Counted from the stretch's first letter, positions 20,245 through 30,723 are shown. The stretch is 64,000 nt of DNA from Paraburkholderia domus (GCF_905220705.1 NZ_CAJNAT010000001.1:930001-994000), one strand, 5' to 3'. Made by a program: numbers and translations. Notes: generated by a model from the letters alone, not told the origin.

Positions 20245-21360
20245 TTACGCGGCGGCGAGCGTCTTTTCGAGCGCCGCGAGGAACGCTTCGTTTTCTTCCG
20301 GCAGGCCGATCGTGATGCGCAGCCATTGCGGCAAACCATAGTTGCCGACCGGGCGAACGATCACGCCCTGCTGCAGCAACGCGAGGTTGACGCGGTTGCC
20401 GGCTGCTTCGTCGTTGCCGACGCGCACCAGCACGAAGTTGCCGTCCGACGGCACATACTCGAGGCCGAGCTTGTCGAACGCCTCGGTCAGGCGGCGATAG
20501 CCTTGTGCATTCAAGGCCGCGCTCTTTTCCAGAAACGCCTTGTCGTTCAGCGCCGCGATCGCCGCGGCTTGCGCCAGCGTGTTCACATTGAACGGCTGAC
20601 GCAGACGGTTCAGCAGATCGGTCAACTCAGGCTGCGCGATGGCGAAGCCGACACGCAAGCCGGCGAGGCCGAACGCCTTCGAAAACGTGCGTGAAACCAG
20701 CAGATTCGGATAGCGGCGCACCCATGCGATCGAATCGTAGCGCTTTTCTTCCGGCAGATATTCCGTGTACGCCTCGTCGAGCACCACGACCACGTGACGC
20801 GGCACCTTGTCGAGAAACGCTTCGAGCTTCGCGCCTTCGATGAACGTGCCGGTCGGATTGTTCGGATTCGCGACAAAGAGCAGGCGGGTGTCGTCCGTGA
20901 TCGCGGCGAGCATCGCGTCGAGGTCGTGGCCGTACTTGACGGCCGGTACGACGATTGCACGCGCACCCACGCCTTGCGTGGCGAGCGCGTAGACCGCGAA
21001 CGAGTACTGCGCGTAGACGATCGACTGGCCCTTCTCGACGAACGCATGTGCGGCAATTTCGAGAATGTCGTTACTGCCGTTGCCGAGCGTGACCCAGTCG
21101 GCCGGCACGCCGTAGCGCTCGCTCAACGCTGCCTTCAGTTCGAATGCATTCGCGTCCGGATAGCGGCCGAGTTCGCTAGCCGCTTGCGCCATGGCGCGTT
21201 GCGCCGATTCCGGCATGCCGAGCGGATTTTCGTTCGACGCGAGCTTCACGATGGTCGCTTCGTCGAGACCGAACTCGCGGGCCACTTCCGAAATCGGCTT
21301 GCCGGCGATGTAAGGCGCGATCGCGCGCACATAGGAAGGACCGAAGGACGACGTTGTCAT
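20245..21360 (-). CDS. hisC: Histidinol-phosphate/aromatic aminotransferase
   Basis: A 371-residue PLP aminotransferase of fold type I. The start SYVRAIAPYIAGKPISEVAR, the substrate segment LASNENPLGMPESA and the PLP lysine in SRTFSKAFGLAGLRVGF identify the HisC family. Its place between pheA and tyrA suggests that it mainly transaminates prephenate or phenylpyruvate-type substrates, as known for hisC2 copies in aromatic operons. A second hisC would be expected in the his operon. The split of roles cannot be settled from this sequence. Confidence 0.9.
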   Translation of the reverse strand: MTTSSFGPSYVRAIAPYIAGKPISEVAREFGLDEATIVKLASNENPLGMPESAQRAMAQAASELGRYPDANAFELKAALSERYGVPADWVTLGNGSNDILEIAAHAFVEKGQSIVYAQYSFAVYALATQGVGARAIVVPAVKYGHDLDAMLAAITDDTRLLFVANPNNPTGTFIEGAKLEAFLDKVPRHVVVVLDEAYTEYLPEEKRYDSIAWVRRYPNLLVSRTFSKAFGLAGLRVGFAIAQPELTDLLNRLRQPFNVNTLAQAAAIAALNDKAFLEKSAALNAQGYRRLTEAFDKLGLEYVPSDGNFVLVRVGNDEAAGNRVNLALLQQGVIVRPVGNYGLPQWLRITIGLPEENEAFLAALEKTLAAA

Positions 21361-21441
21361 GAAAATCTCCGAACGACTAAATAGTAGTAAGTGAACCTGC
21401 GACCGGCGCGCCCGAGCGACGTACGCGCGCCTCGGCCGACA

Positions 21442-22524
21442 TCAACGGGCGCGCGGATACGAGCCGAGTATCTTCAGGAACGCGGCCTTCTGGCCGAGTT
21501 CGGTCAGCGCGGCGGCGACTGCCGGCTCGTCGCGATGGCCTTCGACGTCGATATAGAAGTAGTACTCCCACGTACCGACGCGCGCGGGGCGCGACTCGAA
21601 ACGGGTCATCGAGACGCTATGGCGCGCCAAAGGCTCCAGCAGCTTGAACACCGCACCCGGCTCGTTCGCCACCGAAACGATCAACGACGTCTGGTCGTGC
21701 CCGCTGACGCCGGTGCGCTCCTTGCCGATCATCACGAAACGCGTGCGGTTGTGCGGATCGTCCTGGATCAGGGCGTACGCGACTTGCAGACCGTAATGCG
21801 TCGCGGCGCGATCACCAGCGATCGCGGCGACAGTCGGATCTTCCGCTGCCATGCGCGCGGCTTCGGCATTGCTCGACACCGCCTGCCGCTCGAGATGCGG
21901 CGCATTGGTCGCGAGCCAGCGCTGGCACTGGGCGAGCGCCTGCGCGTGCGCGCACACCCGCGTCACGCCGGTGAGGCCGCCGTTCAGCGTCAGGAGATTG
22001 TGGTGAATCGGCAAGGCCAGTTCGCCGCCGATCGTGAGCTGGGTTTGCAGCAGCAGATCGAGCGTGCGCGACACTGCACCTTCGGTCGAATTCTCGACCG
22101 GCACAACGCCGAATTCGGCGGCGCCTGCTTCGACCGAGCGAAATACCTCATCGATCGACGGGCACGGCAAGCCTTCGATCGACTGACCGAAGTACTCATG
22201 CATCGCCTGTTCGCTATACGTGCCGACCGGGCCGAGATACGCGGCCTTGATGGTCTTCTCGAGCGCGCGGCTCGCGGCCATGATCTCGCGCCAGATCGCA
22301 CTGATATGCTCGCTGGCCAGCGGGCCGTCGCTCATATCCTGCAGGCGCGCAATCACCTGCTGCTCGCGCTCCGGGCGGAACACCGGCGCGTTGAAATGCT
22401 TCTTGACCTCACCCACTTCGAGCGCCACCGCGGCGCGCTGATTGAGGAGCGCGATGAGTTGCGCGTCGAGCGCGTCGATGCGTTCGCGAAGGGGTTTGAG
22501 TCGGGTATTGAGTTCGTCGTCCAT
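21442..22524 (-). CDS. pheA: Bifunctional chorismate mutase / prephenate dehydratase
   Basis: A 360-residue P-protein for phenylalanine synthesis. The AroQ-type chorismate mutase domain occupies about residues 1-92 (LRERIDALDAQLIALLNQRA). The prephenate dehydratase domain covers about 95-275 (GPVGTYSEQAMHEYFG; NSTEGAVSRTLDLL). The C-terminal ACT domain (about 285-355) has GAVFKLLEPLARHSVSMTR and ESRPAR, the phenylalanine-binding feedback region. It is downstream of serC by 54 bp. Confidence 0.95.
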   Translation of the reverse strand: MDDELNTRLKPLRERIDALDAQLIALLNQRAAVALEVGEVKKHFNAPVFRPEREQQVIARLQDMSDGPLASEHISAIWREIMAASRALEKTIKAAYLGPVGTYSEQAMHEYFGQSIEGLPCPSIDEVFRSVEAGAAEFGVVPVENSTEGAVSRTLDLLLQTQLTIGGELALPIHHNLLTLNGGLTGVTRVCAHAQALAQCQRWLATNAPHLERQAVSSNAEAARMAAEDPTVAAIAGDRAATHYGLQVAYALIQDDPHNRTRFVMIGKERTGVSGHDQTSLIVSVANEPGAVFKLLEPLARHSVSMTRFESRPARVGTWEYYFYIDVEGHRDEPAVAAALTELGQKAAFLKILGSYPRAR

Positions 22525-22578
22525 GCGTGAATGCGGCCCTACCGGGTAACTGCTGGAAAGGATGCGCGCGCCTCGACC

Positions 22579-23661
22579 TCAGGCGCTGCGCTGTTCGAAT
22601 TCCTTCATGTATTCGACAAGCGCTTTGACGCCTTCGAGCGGGACGGCGTTATAAATCGACGCCCGCATGCCGCCGACGGACTTGTGGCCCTTTAGCTGCA
22701 CCATTCCCCGCGCTTTCGCGCCGGCCAGGAAATCTTCGTTGCGCGACTCGTCGGCGAGGAAAAACGGTACGTTCATCCGCGAGCGCGAGCCACGCTCGAC
22801 CTTGTTCAGATAGAAGCCGCTCGAATCGATCGCGTCGTACAACAGCTTCGATTTCTCGAGATTACGCGCTTCCATCGCGGTAAGGCCGCCCTGCTTCTTC
22901 AACCATTTGAACACCAGCCCGGCGATGTAAATCGCGTACGTGGGCGGCGTGTTGTACATCGAATTGTTCTCGGCGACGGTTTTCCATTCGAACGCCGACG
23001 GGCAGATCGACTGCGCGCGATCCAGCATGTCTTCACGCACGACCACAACCGTCACGCCCGCCATGCCGATATTCTTCTGCGCACCGCCGAACAGCACGCC
23101 GTATTTGGCGATGTCCATCGGGCGCGAGAGGATGTGCGACGAGGCGTCCGCCACCAACGGAATATCGCCGAGATCGGGGATCTCGAACGTCTCAACGCCG
23201 TGAATGGTCTCGTTGGTGCACAGATGCACATACGCCGGATCGTCCGACAGTTGCCATTCCGAGCGTGCCGGCGCGCGCGTGAAGCCCTCGGCGGTCTTGC
23301 CGCTCGCGGCAAGATGCGCGGTGCCGTACTTTTGCGCTTCCTTGAACGATTTCTGCGACCACGAACCCGTCACGACGAAATCCGCGCGCGCTTTAGCGCC
23401 CATCAGATTCATCGGCACAATCGCGTTTTCACCGAGGCCACCGCCTTGCAGGAACAGAATCCGGTGACTTGCCGGCACCTCGAGCAGATCGCGCAGATCG
23501 ACGAGCGCTTCCTCATGGATCGACATGAATTCTTTGCCGCGATGGCTCATTTCCATCACGCTCATGCCACTGCCCTGCCAATTGAGCATCTCGTCGGCTG
23601 CCTGACGCAGCACTTCTTCGGGCATGGCAGCTGGGCCGGCGGAGAAATTAAAGACGCGCAT
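22579..23661 (-). CDS. serC: Phosphoserine aminotransferase
   Basis: A 360-residue PLP enzyme that makes 3-phosphoserine (and 4-phosphohydroxythreonine for PLP synthesis). The start [18 protein letters not shown] at 23661 has AGGA upstream and fits the family. The PLP lysine is in [14 protein letters not shown] near residue 197, and [10 protein letters not shown] carries the cofactor Asp/Ser contacts. It heads the serC-pheA-hisC-tyrA-aroA-cmk-rpsA run. Confidence 0.95.
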   Translation of the reverse strand: MRVFNFSAGPAAMPEEVLRQAADEMLNWQGSGMSVMEMSHRGKEFMSIHEEALVDLRDLLEVPASHRILFLQGGGLGENAIVPMNLMGAKARADFVVTGSWSQKSFKEAQKYGTAHLAASGKTAEGFTRAPARSEWQLSDDPAYVHLCTNETIHGVETFEIPDLGDIPLVADASSHILSRPMDIAKYGVLFGGAQKNIGMAGVTVVVVREDMLDRAQSICPSAFEWKTVAENNSMYNTPPTYAIYIAGLVFKWLKKQGGLTAMEARNLEKSKLLYDAIDSSGFYLNKVERGSRSRMNVPFFLADESRNEDFLAGAKARGMVQLKGHKSVGGMRASIYNAVPLEGVKALVEYMKEFEQRSA

Positions 23662-23768
23662 CGTGAGATCCTGGAAGCTGGCGCGAAAAACGAACAGATC
23701 GCGCAAAAATCGGCGAAGTCGGCAGCCGCGAAGGCAGCCACTACAAAATTAGCGACGCGAACTCGACA

Positions 23769-23810
23769 GCACGAGTTTGACGACGCGTGTTTGGCAACAC
23801 GTGTTTGACA
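23769..23810. repeat. Three tandem 14-bp imperfect repeats upstream of serC
   Basis: Three abutting copies read gcacgagtttgacg, acgcgtgtttggca and acacgtgtttgaca, 108-149 bp upstream of the serC start. They may be regulatory sites. No known binding motif was recognised. Confidence 0.45.
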
Positions 23811-23823
23811 CCAATTTCGCGCC

Positions 23824-23866
23824 CAAAAAGAAAATGGCCGTCTGCGCGTGTGCGCAAACGGCCATT
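23824..23866 (-). terminator. Intrinsic terminator of the DUF2059 gene
   Basis: A long stem (aatggccgt 23833-23841 with acggccatt 23858-23866, plus an inner tgcgc/gcgca) is followed on the minus strand by TTTTCTTTTT. It ends the 24003-24605 gene and isolates serC. Confidence 0.85.
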
Positions 23867-24002
23867 ATCGCATTGTCACCGCCAACCCGCCAAACCCGGC
23901 ACGCCGTATAGCTTGCCGAGCGGCGACTAGCGCGATGTCAGCGCAGCCTTTCGATCTTTTGGCTTGGTCAGTCGGCCAGGTTAGCCGACTAACCTCGTCA
24001 AC

Positions 24003-24605
24003 TTACTTAGCCGGCTTGACCGAAGCGACTTCCTTGTCTGCCTGGTCACGCGTTGCCTTGATCGATTGCGGCATGTACTTTTGCATCAAGCCGTTCACGA
24101 CGTCGCGGCCAACCTGGTCTTGCACCTGGATGAACTTGCGGCCGGTCGGGCTCTTGTAGAACGCCGTCAGATCTTTGATTTCCGATGTGCTGTAGTACTT
24201 CGCGTAAGCGTCGTACTGAGCTTGCATTGCGTCTTGACGGAAGGAGTCCGTTGCGAACACCTGGCCTGCGCCGTCAACCAGCTTCGGCACTGCATTCTTT
24301 TGCAGCGTCGGGACGGAAGCCTGCTTCTGCTTGTCCGTCATCGTCTTGTTTTCGCTCAGGGCGTCCGACAGGATGGCCGGAACCAGTTGCTTAGCTTGCA
24401 TTTGCGCGCTGTTGCCGATTGCGCCGACCAGCTTCTGTGCGTCGATTGCGTCCAGCAGGTCCTTGATTGCAGCCTGCTTGGCCGGATCAACCGGTGCCGC
24501 GGCAGCAGCCGGAGCCGCCGGAGCCGAGCTCTGAAGTGCTTGAGCCATAGCGAAGGTCGGCACGAGAGCAGCCAGCAACATCAGTTGTTTGAATCGTTTT
24601 TGCAT
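24003..24605 (-). CDS. Secreted DUF2059-family protein
   Basis: A 200-residue exported protein of unknown function. The signal peptide MQKRFKQLMLLAALVPTFAMA is followed by an Ala/Pro-rich linker and a helical domain. That domain contains the DUF2059-type segment YYSTSEIKDLTAFYKSPTGRK near residue 140. ATG 24605 is preferred over the adjacent ATG 24608 because it puts GGGAG at a better distance. Its position between gyrA and serC is characteristic of Burkholderia relatives. Confidence 0.85.
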   Translation of the reverse strand: MQKRFKQLMLLAALVPTFAMAQALQSSAPAAPAAAAAPVDPAKQAAIKDLLDAIDAQKLVGAIGNSAQMQAKQLVPAILSDALSENKTMTDKQKQASVPTLQKNAVPKLVDGAGQVFATDSFRQDAMQAQYDAYAKYYSTSEIKDLTAFYKSPTGRKFIQVQDQVGRDVVNGLMQKYMPQSIKATRDQADKEVASVKPAK

Positions 24606-24728
24606 CATTACTCCCTAAGAGAAATTAACTTGAACTGCGAGCTGCGCGGAATACGTATCGGCCCGATACGCCATTATTCCCGGCGCAGCTTTCAACCAAT
24701 AGCCGAGACTGAAAGCTGCCGCTGCAGA

Positions 24729-27365
24729 TCAGGCCGCACCACCGTCTTCACCGCCGTTGTCGCCTTCGGCAGGACCTTCGGTGTCGCCTTCCACATCCAC
24801 ATCCGCTTCCGCCTCAGCAACCTGTTGCAGACCTGAAAGCTTGGTCCCTTCGTCAAGGCTGATGAGTGTAACACCTTGGGTTGCGCGCCCCATTTCCCGA
24901 ATTTCCGATACGCGCGTACGAATCAGCACGCCCGTATTGGTGATCAGCATGATCTGCGCTTCCTGATCCACCAGCGTGGCGGCGACGACCTTGCCGTTAC
25001 GCTCCGACGTCTGGATTGCGATCATCCCCTTCGTGCCGCGCCCGTGACGCGTGTACTCGGTGATCGGCGTGCGCTTGCCGTAGCCGTTTTCGGTTGCGGT
25101 CAGCACCGACTGCTGCTCGTCGCCAGCCACCAGCAACGCGATCACGCTCTGGCCGTCTTCCAGCTGCATGCCGCGCACGCCGCGCGCCTCGCGGCCCATC
25201 GGGCGCACGTCGTTCTCGTCGAAGCGAACTGCCTTGCCCGAATCCGAGAACAGCATCACGTCGTGCTGGCCATCTGTAATGGCGGCGCCGATCAGGTAAT
25301 CGCCGTCATCCAGACCGACCGCAATAATACCTTTGCGCAACACGCGGCCGAAGGCTTCCAACGGCGTCTTTTTTACGGTTCCTAACGCGGTGCCCATAAA
25401 GACGAATTTGTCAGCCGAGAACTCCTTTACCGGCAAGACAACCGTAATCTTCTCGCCGTCCTGAAGCGGGAAGATATTGATGATCGGACGGCCGCGTGAA
25501 TTCCGCGAACCTTGCGGCACTTCGTAGACCTTCACGCTGTAGACGCGGCCACGATTCGAGAAGCACAGAATGTGATCGTGCGTGTTCGCGATGAACAGCG
25601 TGTCGATCCAGTCGTCTTCCTTCATCGCCGTGGCCTGTTTGCCACGACCACCCCGCTTCTGCGCACTATATTCGGACAACGGCTGTGATTTCACGTAGCC
25701 GGCGTGCGACATGGTCACAACCATCTCTTGCGGCGTGATCAGGTCTTCGGTGTTCAGCTCGGTTGCGTTCAGCTCGATCTTCGAACGGCGCGCGTCGCCG
25801 AATTCGGCTTTGATCGACGTCAGTTCGTCGACGATGATCGCCGTAATGCGTTCTGGGCGAGCCAGAATGTCCAGCAGGTCGGCGATTTGCGCCATCACTT
25901 CGCGGTATTCGCCGATGATCTTGTCCTGCTCCAGACCCGTCAGGCGTTGCAGACGCATCTGCAAGATTTCCTGAGCCTGAGTGTCGGACAAGCGGTAGAG
26001 GCCATCGGACTGCATGCCGAAGGACGGATTCAAGCCGTCAGGGCGATAAGCCTCACGACCACCGGCCGACGCGTTCTCCGCCTCCGCGCGCGACAACATT
26101 TCACGCACCAGCGACGAATCCCACGGACGCGCCATCAATTCCTGCTTGGCGATCGGCGGAGTCGGCGCAGCCTTGATGATCGCGATGAATTCGTCGATGT
26201 TGGCGAGGGCGACTGCCAGACCTTCGAGCACGTGACCGCGTTCGCGGGCTTTGCGCAGTTCGTATACAGTGCGCCGCGTCAGCACTTCCCGGCGATGCGA
26301 CAGGAAGCACGCCAGCATTTCCTTCAGGTTCAGCAGCTTCGGCTGGCCGTCGACGAGCGCGACCATGTTCATGCCGAAGGTGTCCTGAAGCTGGGTCGCC
26401 TTATACAGATTATTGAGAACGACTTCCGGCACTTCGCCGCGCTTCAGCTCGATCACGACGCGCATGCCGCTCTTGTCGGATTCGTCGCGGATGTCGGAGA
26501 TGCCTTCGAGCTTCTTCTCGTTGACCAGTTCGGCGATGCGTTCCAGAAGTGAGCGCTTGTTCACCTGGTACGGCAATTCGTCGACGATGATCGACATGCG
26601 CTGACCGCGGTCGATTTCCTCGAAGTGCGTGAGCGCGCGCATTACCACACGGCCGCGGCCGGTGCGGTAGCCGTCGCGAACGCCGGCCACGCCGTAGATG
26701 ATGCCGGCGGTCGGGAAGTCAGGCGCCGGAATGATCTCGATCAGTTCGTCGATCGTGGCTTCCGGGTTTTTCAGCAGATGCTGACATGCGTCGACAACCT
26801 CATTGAGGTTGTGCGGCGGGATGTTGGTCGCCATACCAACCGCAATACCGGACGAGCCATTGATCAGTAGATTGGGAATCCGCGCCGGCAGGATGGCCGG
26901 TTCGTTTTCGCTGCCGTCGTAGTTCGGTGTGAAGTCGACCGTTTCCTTGTCGATGTCGGCCAGCAGTTCATGGCCGATCTTTGCCATGCGGATTTCGGTG
27001 TACCGCATCGCCGCGGCGTTGTCGCCGTCGACTGAACCGAAGTTGCCCTGACCGTCCACCAGCATGTAGCGCAGCGAGAAATTCTGCGCCATGCGGACGA
27101 TGGTGTCGTAAACAGCCGTGTCACCGTGCGGGTGATATTTACCGATGACGTCGCCGACAATACGCGCCGACTTCTTGTAAGCCCGGTTCCAGTCGTTGTT
27201 CAGTTCGTGCATCGCGTACAGCACGCGCCGGTGCACCGGCTTCAGGCCATCGCGAACATCGGGAAGCGCACGCCCCACGATCACGCTCATCGCGTAATCG
27301 AGATACGAACGGCGCATTTCCTCCTCTAGGGAGATTGGCAGAGTCTCTTTGGCGAATTGATCCAT
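24729..27365 (-). CDS. gyrA: DNA gyrase subunit A
   Basis: An 878-residue type II topoisomerase subunit. The catalytic tyrosine is in [12 protein letters not shown] near residue 122. The quinolone-determining region reads [17 protein letters not shown], with Thr at the E. coli position 83 and Asp at 87; Thr is, to my knowledge, the usual state in Burkholderia, so it does not by itself indicate resistance. The GyrA box lies in [12 protein letters not shown], marking the start of the DNA-wrapping beta-pinwheel domain. The tail after about residue 845 is acidic ([10 protein letters not shown]). Confidence 0.96.
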   Translation of the reverse strand: MDQFAKETLPISLEEEMRRSYLDYAMSVIVGRALPDVRDGLKPVHRRVLYAMHELNNDWNRAYKKSARIVGDVIGKYHPHGDTAVYDTIVRMAQNFSLRYMLVDGQGNFGSVDGDNAAAMRYTEIRMAKIGHELLADIDKETVDFTPNYDGSENEPAILPARIPNLLINGSSGIAVGMATNIPPHNLNEVVDACQHLLKNPEATIDELIEIIPAPDFPTAGIIYGVAGVRDGYRTGRGRVVMRALTHFEEIDRGQRMSIIVDELPYQVNKRSLLERIAELVNEKKLEGISDIRDESDKSGMRVVIELKRGEVPEVVLNNLYKATQLQDTFGMNMVALVDGQPKLLNLKEMLACFLSHRREVLTRRTVYELRKARERGHVLEGLAVALANIDEFIAIIKAAPTPPIAKQELMARPWDSSLVREMLSRAEAENASAGGREAYRPDGLNPSFGMQSDGLYRLSDTQAQEILQMRLQRLTGLEQDKIIGEYREVMAQIADLLDILARPERITAIIVDELTSIKAEFGDARRSKIELNATELNTEDLITPQEMVVTMSHAGYVKSQPLSEYSAQKRGGRGKQATAMKEDDWIDTLFIANTHDHILCFSNRGRVYSVKVYEVPQGSRNSRGRPIINIFPLQDGEKITVVLPVKEFSADKFVFMGTALGTVKKTPLEAFGRVLRKGIIAVGLDDGDYLIGAAITDGQHDVMLFSDSGKAVRFDENDVRPMGREARGVRGMQLEDGQSVIALLVAGDEQQSVLTATENGYGKRTPITEYTRHGRGTKGMIAIQTSERNGKVVAATLVDQEAQIMLITNTGVLIRTRVSEIREMGRATQGVTLISLDEGTKLSGLQQVAEAEADVDVEGDTEGPAEGDNGGEDGGAA

Positions 27366-27386
27366 TATCCGTATCTTTTACGTGCC

Positions 27387-27422
27387 AAGGCGGCGGCGAT
27401 AACCCCACTTCGCCGCCGCCTT
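27387..27422 (-). other. GC-rich hairpin in the gyrA leader
   Basis: A perfect 13-bp stem (27387-27399 with 27410-27422) with a 10-nt loop lies 22 bp before the gyrA ATG. No T run follows it, so it is not an ordinary terminator. The rest of 27366-27853 (488 bp between gyrA and the ompA-like gene) holds the promoter below and nothing else recognised. Confidence 0.5.
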
Positions 27423-27768
27423 CGCGTAAGCATTGCAGGCGCAACGCATCACGCAATTCTAACATGTCGCGCATCCGTCCCCGGCGGGGGTACGTATACC
27501 TATTAGCAGGCGAGCGGGAACGGCGCCCTGGCGCCCAGCTAGCGAGTCGAGGCAGGCTCGATTTGTGCGTGCGCCAATTCGCCGCTCAGCCATGACTGGC
27601 GGTGCCTTCAGCGGATTGCTTCTGTTGCGCATGCACCACATTTGAAGGGCGATTTGATCGGGGACAGATTTTTTTATCGTTGGAAGGGAACGATATGGCA
27701 AAATGCCAACGCACAAAGAGTTAGACACTGCTCGAAGTCTACACAGCACGTTTTTTGTTCTACACCGA

Positions 27769-27777
27769 TGTTATACT
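27769..27777 (+). promoter_or_regulatory. Extended -10 promoter of the ompA-like gene
   Basis: TGTTATACT combines the extended TGn element with a good -10 (TATACT, 27772-27777), 77 bp before the ATG. No matching -35 is present, which is acceptable for extended -10 promoters. Confidence 0.5.
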
Positions 27778-27853
27778 TCGAGCAATGTATGACTTGTCTT
27801 CGTCAACAGGCTCGCAGTAAACCTGCGGTAATCTCAATTTCGAGAGGAGAAAT

Positions 27854-28501
27854 ATGAATAAACTTTCAAAGCTCGCGTTCATTGCAGCTACCGCAGTTAT
27901 GGCTGCATCCGCCATGGCGCAATCGGTGCCGGCGTCGCGACAAGCCACGAACGACAACTGGGTGAATGGTACCGGCGAATACGTGTGGATGAACGGCACG
28001 AACGAGCTTTGCTGGCGCGATGCATTCTGGACGCCGGCAACGGCCAACGCTAAGTGCGATGGCGCCCTGGTTGCCCAGGCTCCGACCCCGCCGGCTCCGG
28101 TCGCACCTGCACCGGCTATTACGAGCCAAAAGATTACGTATCAAGCTGACGCTCTGTTCGACTTCGACAAGGCCATCCTGAAGCCGGCTGGCAAGGAAAA
28201 GCTGGACGATCTGGCATCGAAGGTCGGCTCGCTGAACCTGGAAGTCATCGTCGCAACGGGTTACACGGACCGTATCGGTTCGGACAAGTACAACGACCGC
28301 CTGTCGCTGCGCCGTGCTCAAGCTGTGAAGTCGTACCTCGTGAGCAAGGGCATCGAATCCAACCGTATCTATACGGAAGGCAAGGGCAAGCGCAACCCGG
28401 TCACGACCGGTTGCAACCAGAAGAACCACAAGCAACTCGTCGCTTGCCTCGCACCGGATCGTCGCGTGGAAGTCGAAGTTGTCGGTACTTCGAAGCAGTA
28501 A
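27854..28501 (+). CDS. OmpA-family outer-membrane protein
   Basis: A 215-residue exported protein with a signal peptide of 22 residues (ending AMA-Q), a short mature N-terminal domain with one Cys pair, a Pro/Ala linker (about 76-92), and a C-terminal OmpA peptidoglycan-binding domain. That domain shows LFDFDKAILKPAGKEKLDDL and TDRIGSDKYNDRLSLRRAQA. It lacks the eight-stranded barrel of E. coli OmpA, so it may be periplasmic or peripherally attached. The strong GAGGAG before the ATG, an extended -10 promoter and a strong terminator suggest high expression as a single gene. Confidence 0.88.
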   Translation: MNKLSKLAFIAATAVMAASAMAQSVPASRQATNDNWVNGTGEYVWMNGTNELCWRDAFWTPATANAKCDGALVAQAPTPPAPVAPAPAITSQKITYQADALFDFDKAILKPAGKEKLDDLASKVGSLNLEVIVATGYTDRIGSDKYNDRLSLRRAQAVKSYLVSKGIESNRIYTEGKGKRNPVTTGCNQKNHKQLVACLAPDRRVEVEVVGTSKQ

Positions 28502-28524
28502 GCTACAAATTACCGCAGCATCAA

Positions 28525-28550
28525 AGCCCCGCTTCGGCGGGGCTTTTTTT
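28525..28550 (+). terminator. Strong terminator of the ompA-like gene
   Basis: The 8-bp stem agccccgc/gcggggct has a TTCG tetraloop (28533-28536) and is followed by seven T. Confidence 0.92.
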
Positions 28551-28720
28551 ATGCCGCTGCCGCGGGCGCCGCTCGCTTTCTCCTCCGAGTACGCGCCCGA
28601 TCTGCCGGAACACGACGCGCCAACCGCCGCGCGGCATTTTGCCGCCCCGTCGCTCGGCCTATATACTCAGGGTTTATCCTCGAGCGCCCGCTCAACGCTC
28701 TCATCGAGGCAGCTTCCGCT

Positions 28721-29419
28721 ATGACCAACGCCGATCCCCACGAACTGCAGAAATTTAGCGATCTCGCACATCGTTGGTGGGACCCGAACGCCGAATTCAA
28801 ACCGCTGCATGAACTCAATCCGATTCGCCTAAGCTGGATCGACGCGCACGCGCATCTCGCCGGCAAAACCGTCCTGGATATCGGTTGCGGCGGAGGCATT
28901 CTGTCGGAGTCGATGGCGGGATTGGGGGCGCACGTGAAGGGAATCGACCTGTCGAGCCAGGCGCTCGGTGTCGCGGATCTTCACAGCCTTGAAAGCGGCG
29001 TAACCGTTAGTTACGAAGAAATCGCCGCTGAAGCGCTGGCCACCCGCGAACCGGGCACTTACGACGTCGTCACCTGCATGGAAATGCTCGAACACGTGCC
29101 CGAACCGGCTGCCGTTGTCGAGGCATGCAAAACCTTGGTGAAACCGGGCGGCTGGGTATTCTTCTCCACGCTGAATCGCAATGTGAAGTCGTATCTGTTC
29201 GCGGTGATCGGCGCTGAATACATCGCGCGAATGTTACCCAAGGGCACGCACGACTACGGGCGCTTCATTCGTCCGTCGGAATTGGCGAGCTTCGTGCGCG
29301 CCGCCGGCCTGCGCACGGTTGACATCAAAGGTATCGTTTATAACCCGCTCAGCAAGCATTTCACGCTGTCCGCTGACACGAGCGTGAACTACATGCTCGC
29401 CTGTCGCCGCGACGTCTGA
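28721..29419 (+). CDS. ubiG: Ubiquinone biosynthesis O-methyltransferase
   Basis: A 232-residue SAM-dependent methyltransferase that performs both O-methylations in ubiquinone synthesis. The start region [20 protein letters not shown] is characteristic of UbiG. The SAM motif is [20 protein letters not shown] near residue 50, and [11 protein letters not shown] follows. It is 34 bp upstream of gph, and the pair ubiG-gph is common in proteobacteria. Confidence 0.95.
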   Translation: MTNADPHELQKFSDLAHRWWDPNAEFKPLHELNPIRLSWIDAHAHLAGKTVLDIGCGGGILSESMAGLGAHVKGIDLSSQALGVADLHSLESGVTVSYEEIAAEALATREPGTYDVVTCMEMLEHVPEPAAVVEACKTLVKPGGWVFFSTLNRNVKSYLFAVIGAEYIARMLPKGTHDYGRFIRPSELASFVRAAGLRTVDIKGIVYNPLSKHFTLSADTSVNYMLACRRDV

Positions 29420-29453
29420 TCTGCCCCGACCTGCCCCGGACTCAATCCAATCA

Positions 29454-30167
29454 ATGAGCGATCCCACACCCCTCCCCCAACGCGAAGACAACGACAACGC
29501 ACTCGGTCTTTGCCTCGCTATCCTGTTCGACCTCGATGGGACGCTGGCCGACACCGCGCCCGACCTGGCGGCGGCTGTCAACAAAATGCGCCACGATCGC
29601 GGCCTCGAGATGGTGCCGCTGGAAGACCTGCGGCCGCTCGCGTCCGCGGGCGCGCGCGGGCTGATCGGCGGAGCCTTCGGCATCGGCCCTGACAACCACG
29701 AGTTCGCGTCGATGCGCGAGGAGTTTCTCGCCAACTACGAAGCCGACTTGTGCATCGAGACCACGCTGTTTCCCGGCATCCCTGAATTGCTCGACGATCT
29801 CGACGCACGGGGCGTGCGCTGGGGCATCGTGACAAATAAGGTGGCAAGGCTTACCGAGCCGCTGATCGCGCAACTCGGCCTCGAGGAGCGCGCGGGTTGC
29901 GTGGTGAGCGGCGACACGACGCCACATTCGAAGCCGCACCCCGCGCCCTTGTTGCACGCCGCGCGCGAGCTGGATATGGTGCCGGAACGCATGGTCTACG
30001 TCGGCGATGACCTGCGCGATGTGCAGGCGGGTTTCGCGGCCGGCATGAAGACCATTGCGGCCGCCTACGGTTACTGCGGCAACGACATTCCGCCGACGCA
30101 ATGGCACGCGCAGCATGTCGTGCATTCGCCCGCAGAATTGCTGAAGCTGCTGCGCGACATCGGCTGA
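29454..30167 (+). CDS. gph: Phosphoglycolate phosphatase
   Basis: A 237-residue HAD-superfamily phosphatase that removes phosphoglycolate, a repair or photorespiratory by-product. Motif I is ILFDLDGTLADTAPDL with the nucleophilic Asp near residue 25, motif II is GIVTNK, and motif III/IV is SKPHPAP followed by VGDDLRDVQAGFAAGM. The first 20 residues are a poorly conserved extension. GTG/ATG alternatives further in exist, but the ATG at 29454 is kept. Confidence 0.92.
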   Translation: MSDPTPLPQREDNDNALGLCLAILFDLDGTLADTAPDLAAAVNKMRHDRGLEMVPLEDLRPLASAGARGLIGGAFGIGPDNHEFASMREEFLANYEADLCIETTLFPGIPELLDDLDARGVRWGIVTNKVARLTEPLIAQLGLEERAGCVVSGDTTPHSKPHPAPLLHAARELDMVPERMVYVGDDLRDVQAGFAAGMKTIAAAYGYCGNDIPPTQWHAQHVVHSPAELLKLLRDIG

Positions 30168-30312
30168 GCAGCGAGCTGCATACAGCGAACACCGCAGACA
30201 CGGCGCACGCAACGCGTTACGGCGTCTTACCGCTTCGCCGCCACCGTACCGCAGCGCGACGAGACGGCAAGACAACACGGCAATCAGCCAGGACGCGGCC
30301 GTCAAACTATTG

Positions 30313-30318
30313 TAAAAT
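30313..30318 (+). promoter_or_regulatory. Candidate -10 of ssrA
   Basis: TAAAAT lies 36 bp before the mature tmRNA 5' end, in an AT-rich patch of an otherwise GC-rich region. No convincing -35 is seen. Confidence 0.35.
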
Positions 30319-30353
30319 CTACGCTGGCCCATAAGTATTGGGCAACGAACCGC

Positions 30354-30723
30354 GGGGGCGACCTGGTTTCGACAGGGGTTGCGAAGCGGCTAGGGCATAC
30401 CGAGGACCCGTCACCTCGTTAATCAATGGGAAAAACGTAACTGCAAACGACGAAACGTTCGCACTGGCAGCCTAAGGGCCGCCGTCCTCTGCCTAGTTCA
30501 CTGACGGGCTAGAGTCGCAAGACCGGTAGCAATACCGACAGAGGTCATATACGTCAGTTAAGCCTTGGCGGCGTCACGACGCCCGGGTCGAAAACCTAGT
30601 GAATCGCCGTCACGCAGCGTGTTCGTCCGCGTCGTGGTGGTTAAATCAAATGACAGAACTAAGTATGTAGAACTAGTCGTAGAGTGCTTCTGGACGCGGG
30701 TTCGATTCCCGCCGCCTCCACCA
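30354..30723 (+). ncRNA. ssrA: Transfer-messenger RNA (tmRNA)
   Basis: A 370-nt tmRNA that rescues stalled ribosomes and tags the incomplete peptide for proteolysis. The 5' end GGGGGCG pairs with CGCCTCC at the 3' end, followed by ACCA. The T-arm sequence GGTTCGATTCC is visible just before that. The tag reading frame at 30443-30475 encodes ANDETFALAA and a TAA stop. The gene is complete despite being the insertion site of the island downstream, because the island regenerates the 3' end. Confidence 0.97.
30710..30723 (+). repeat. attL: ssrA 3' end copy of the island repeat
   Basis: The 14-bp sequence cgccgcctccacca forms the last bases of ssrA and recurs exactly at 42397-42410. Insertion of tyrosine-integrase elements into the ssrA 3' end with such a duplication is well established. 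Confidence 0.88.

Noticed and set aside
24729..27365. Quinolone-resistance mutation in gyrA (Thr at position 83)
   Set aside because: Thr at this site is, to my knowledge, the natural state in Burkholderia relatives, so it is not evidence of acquired resistance.
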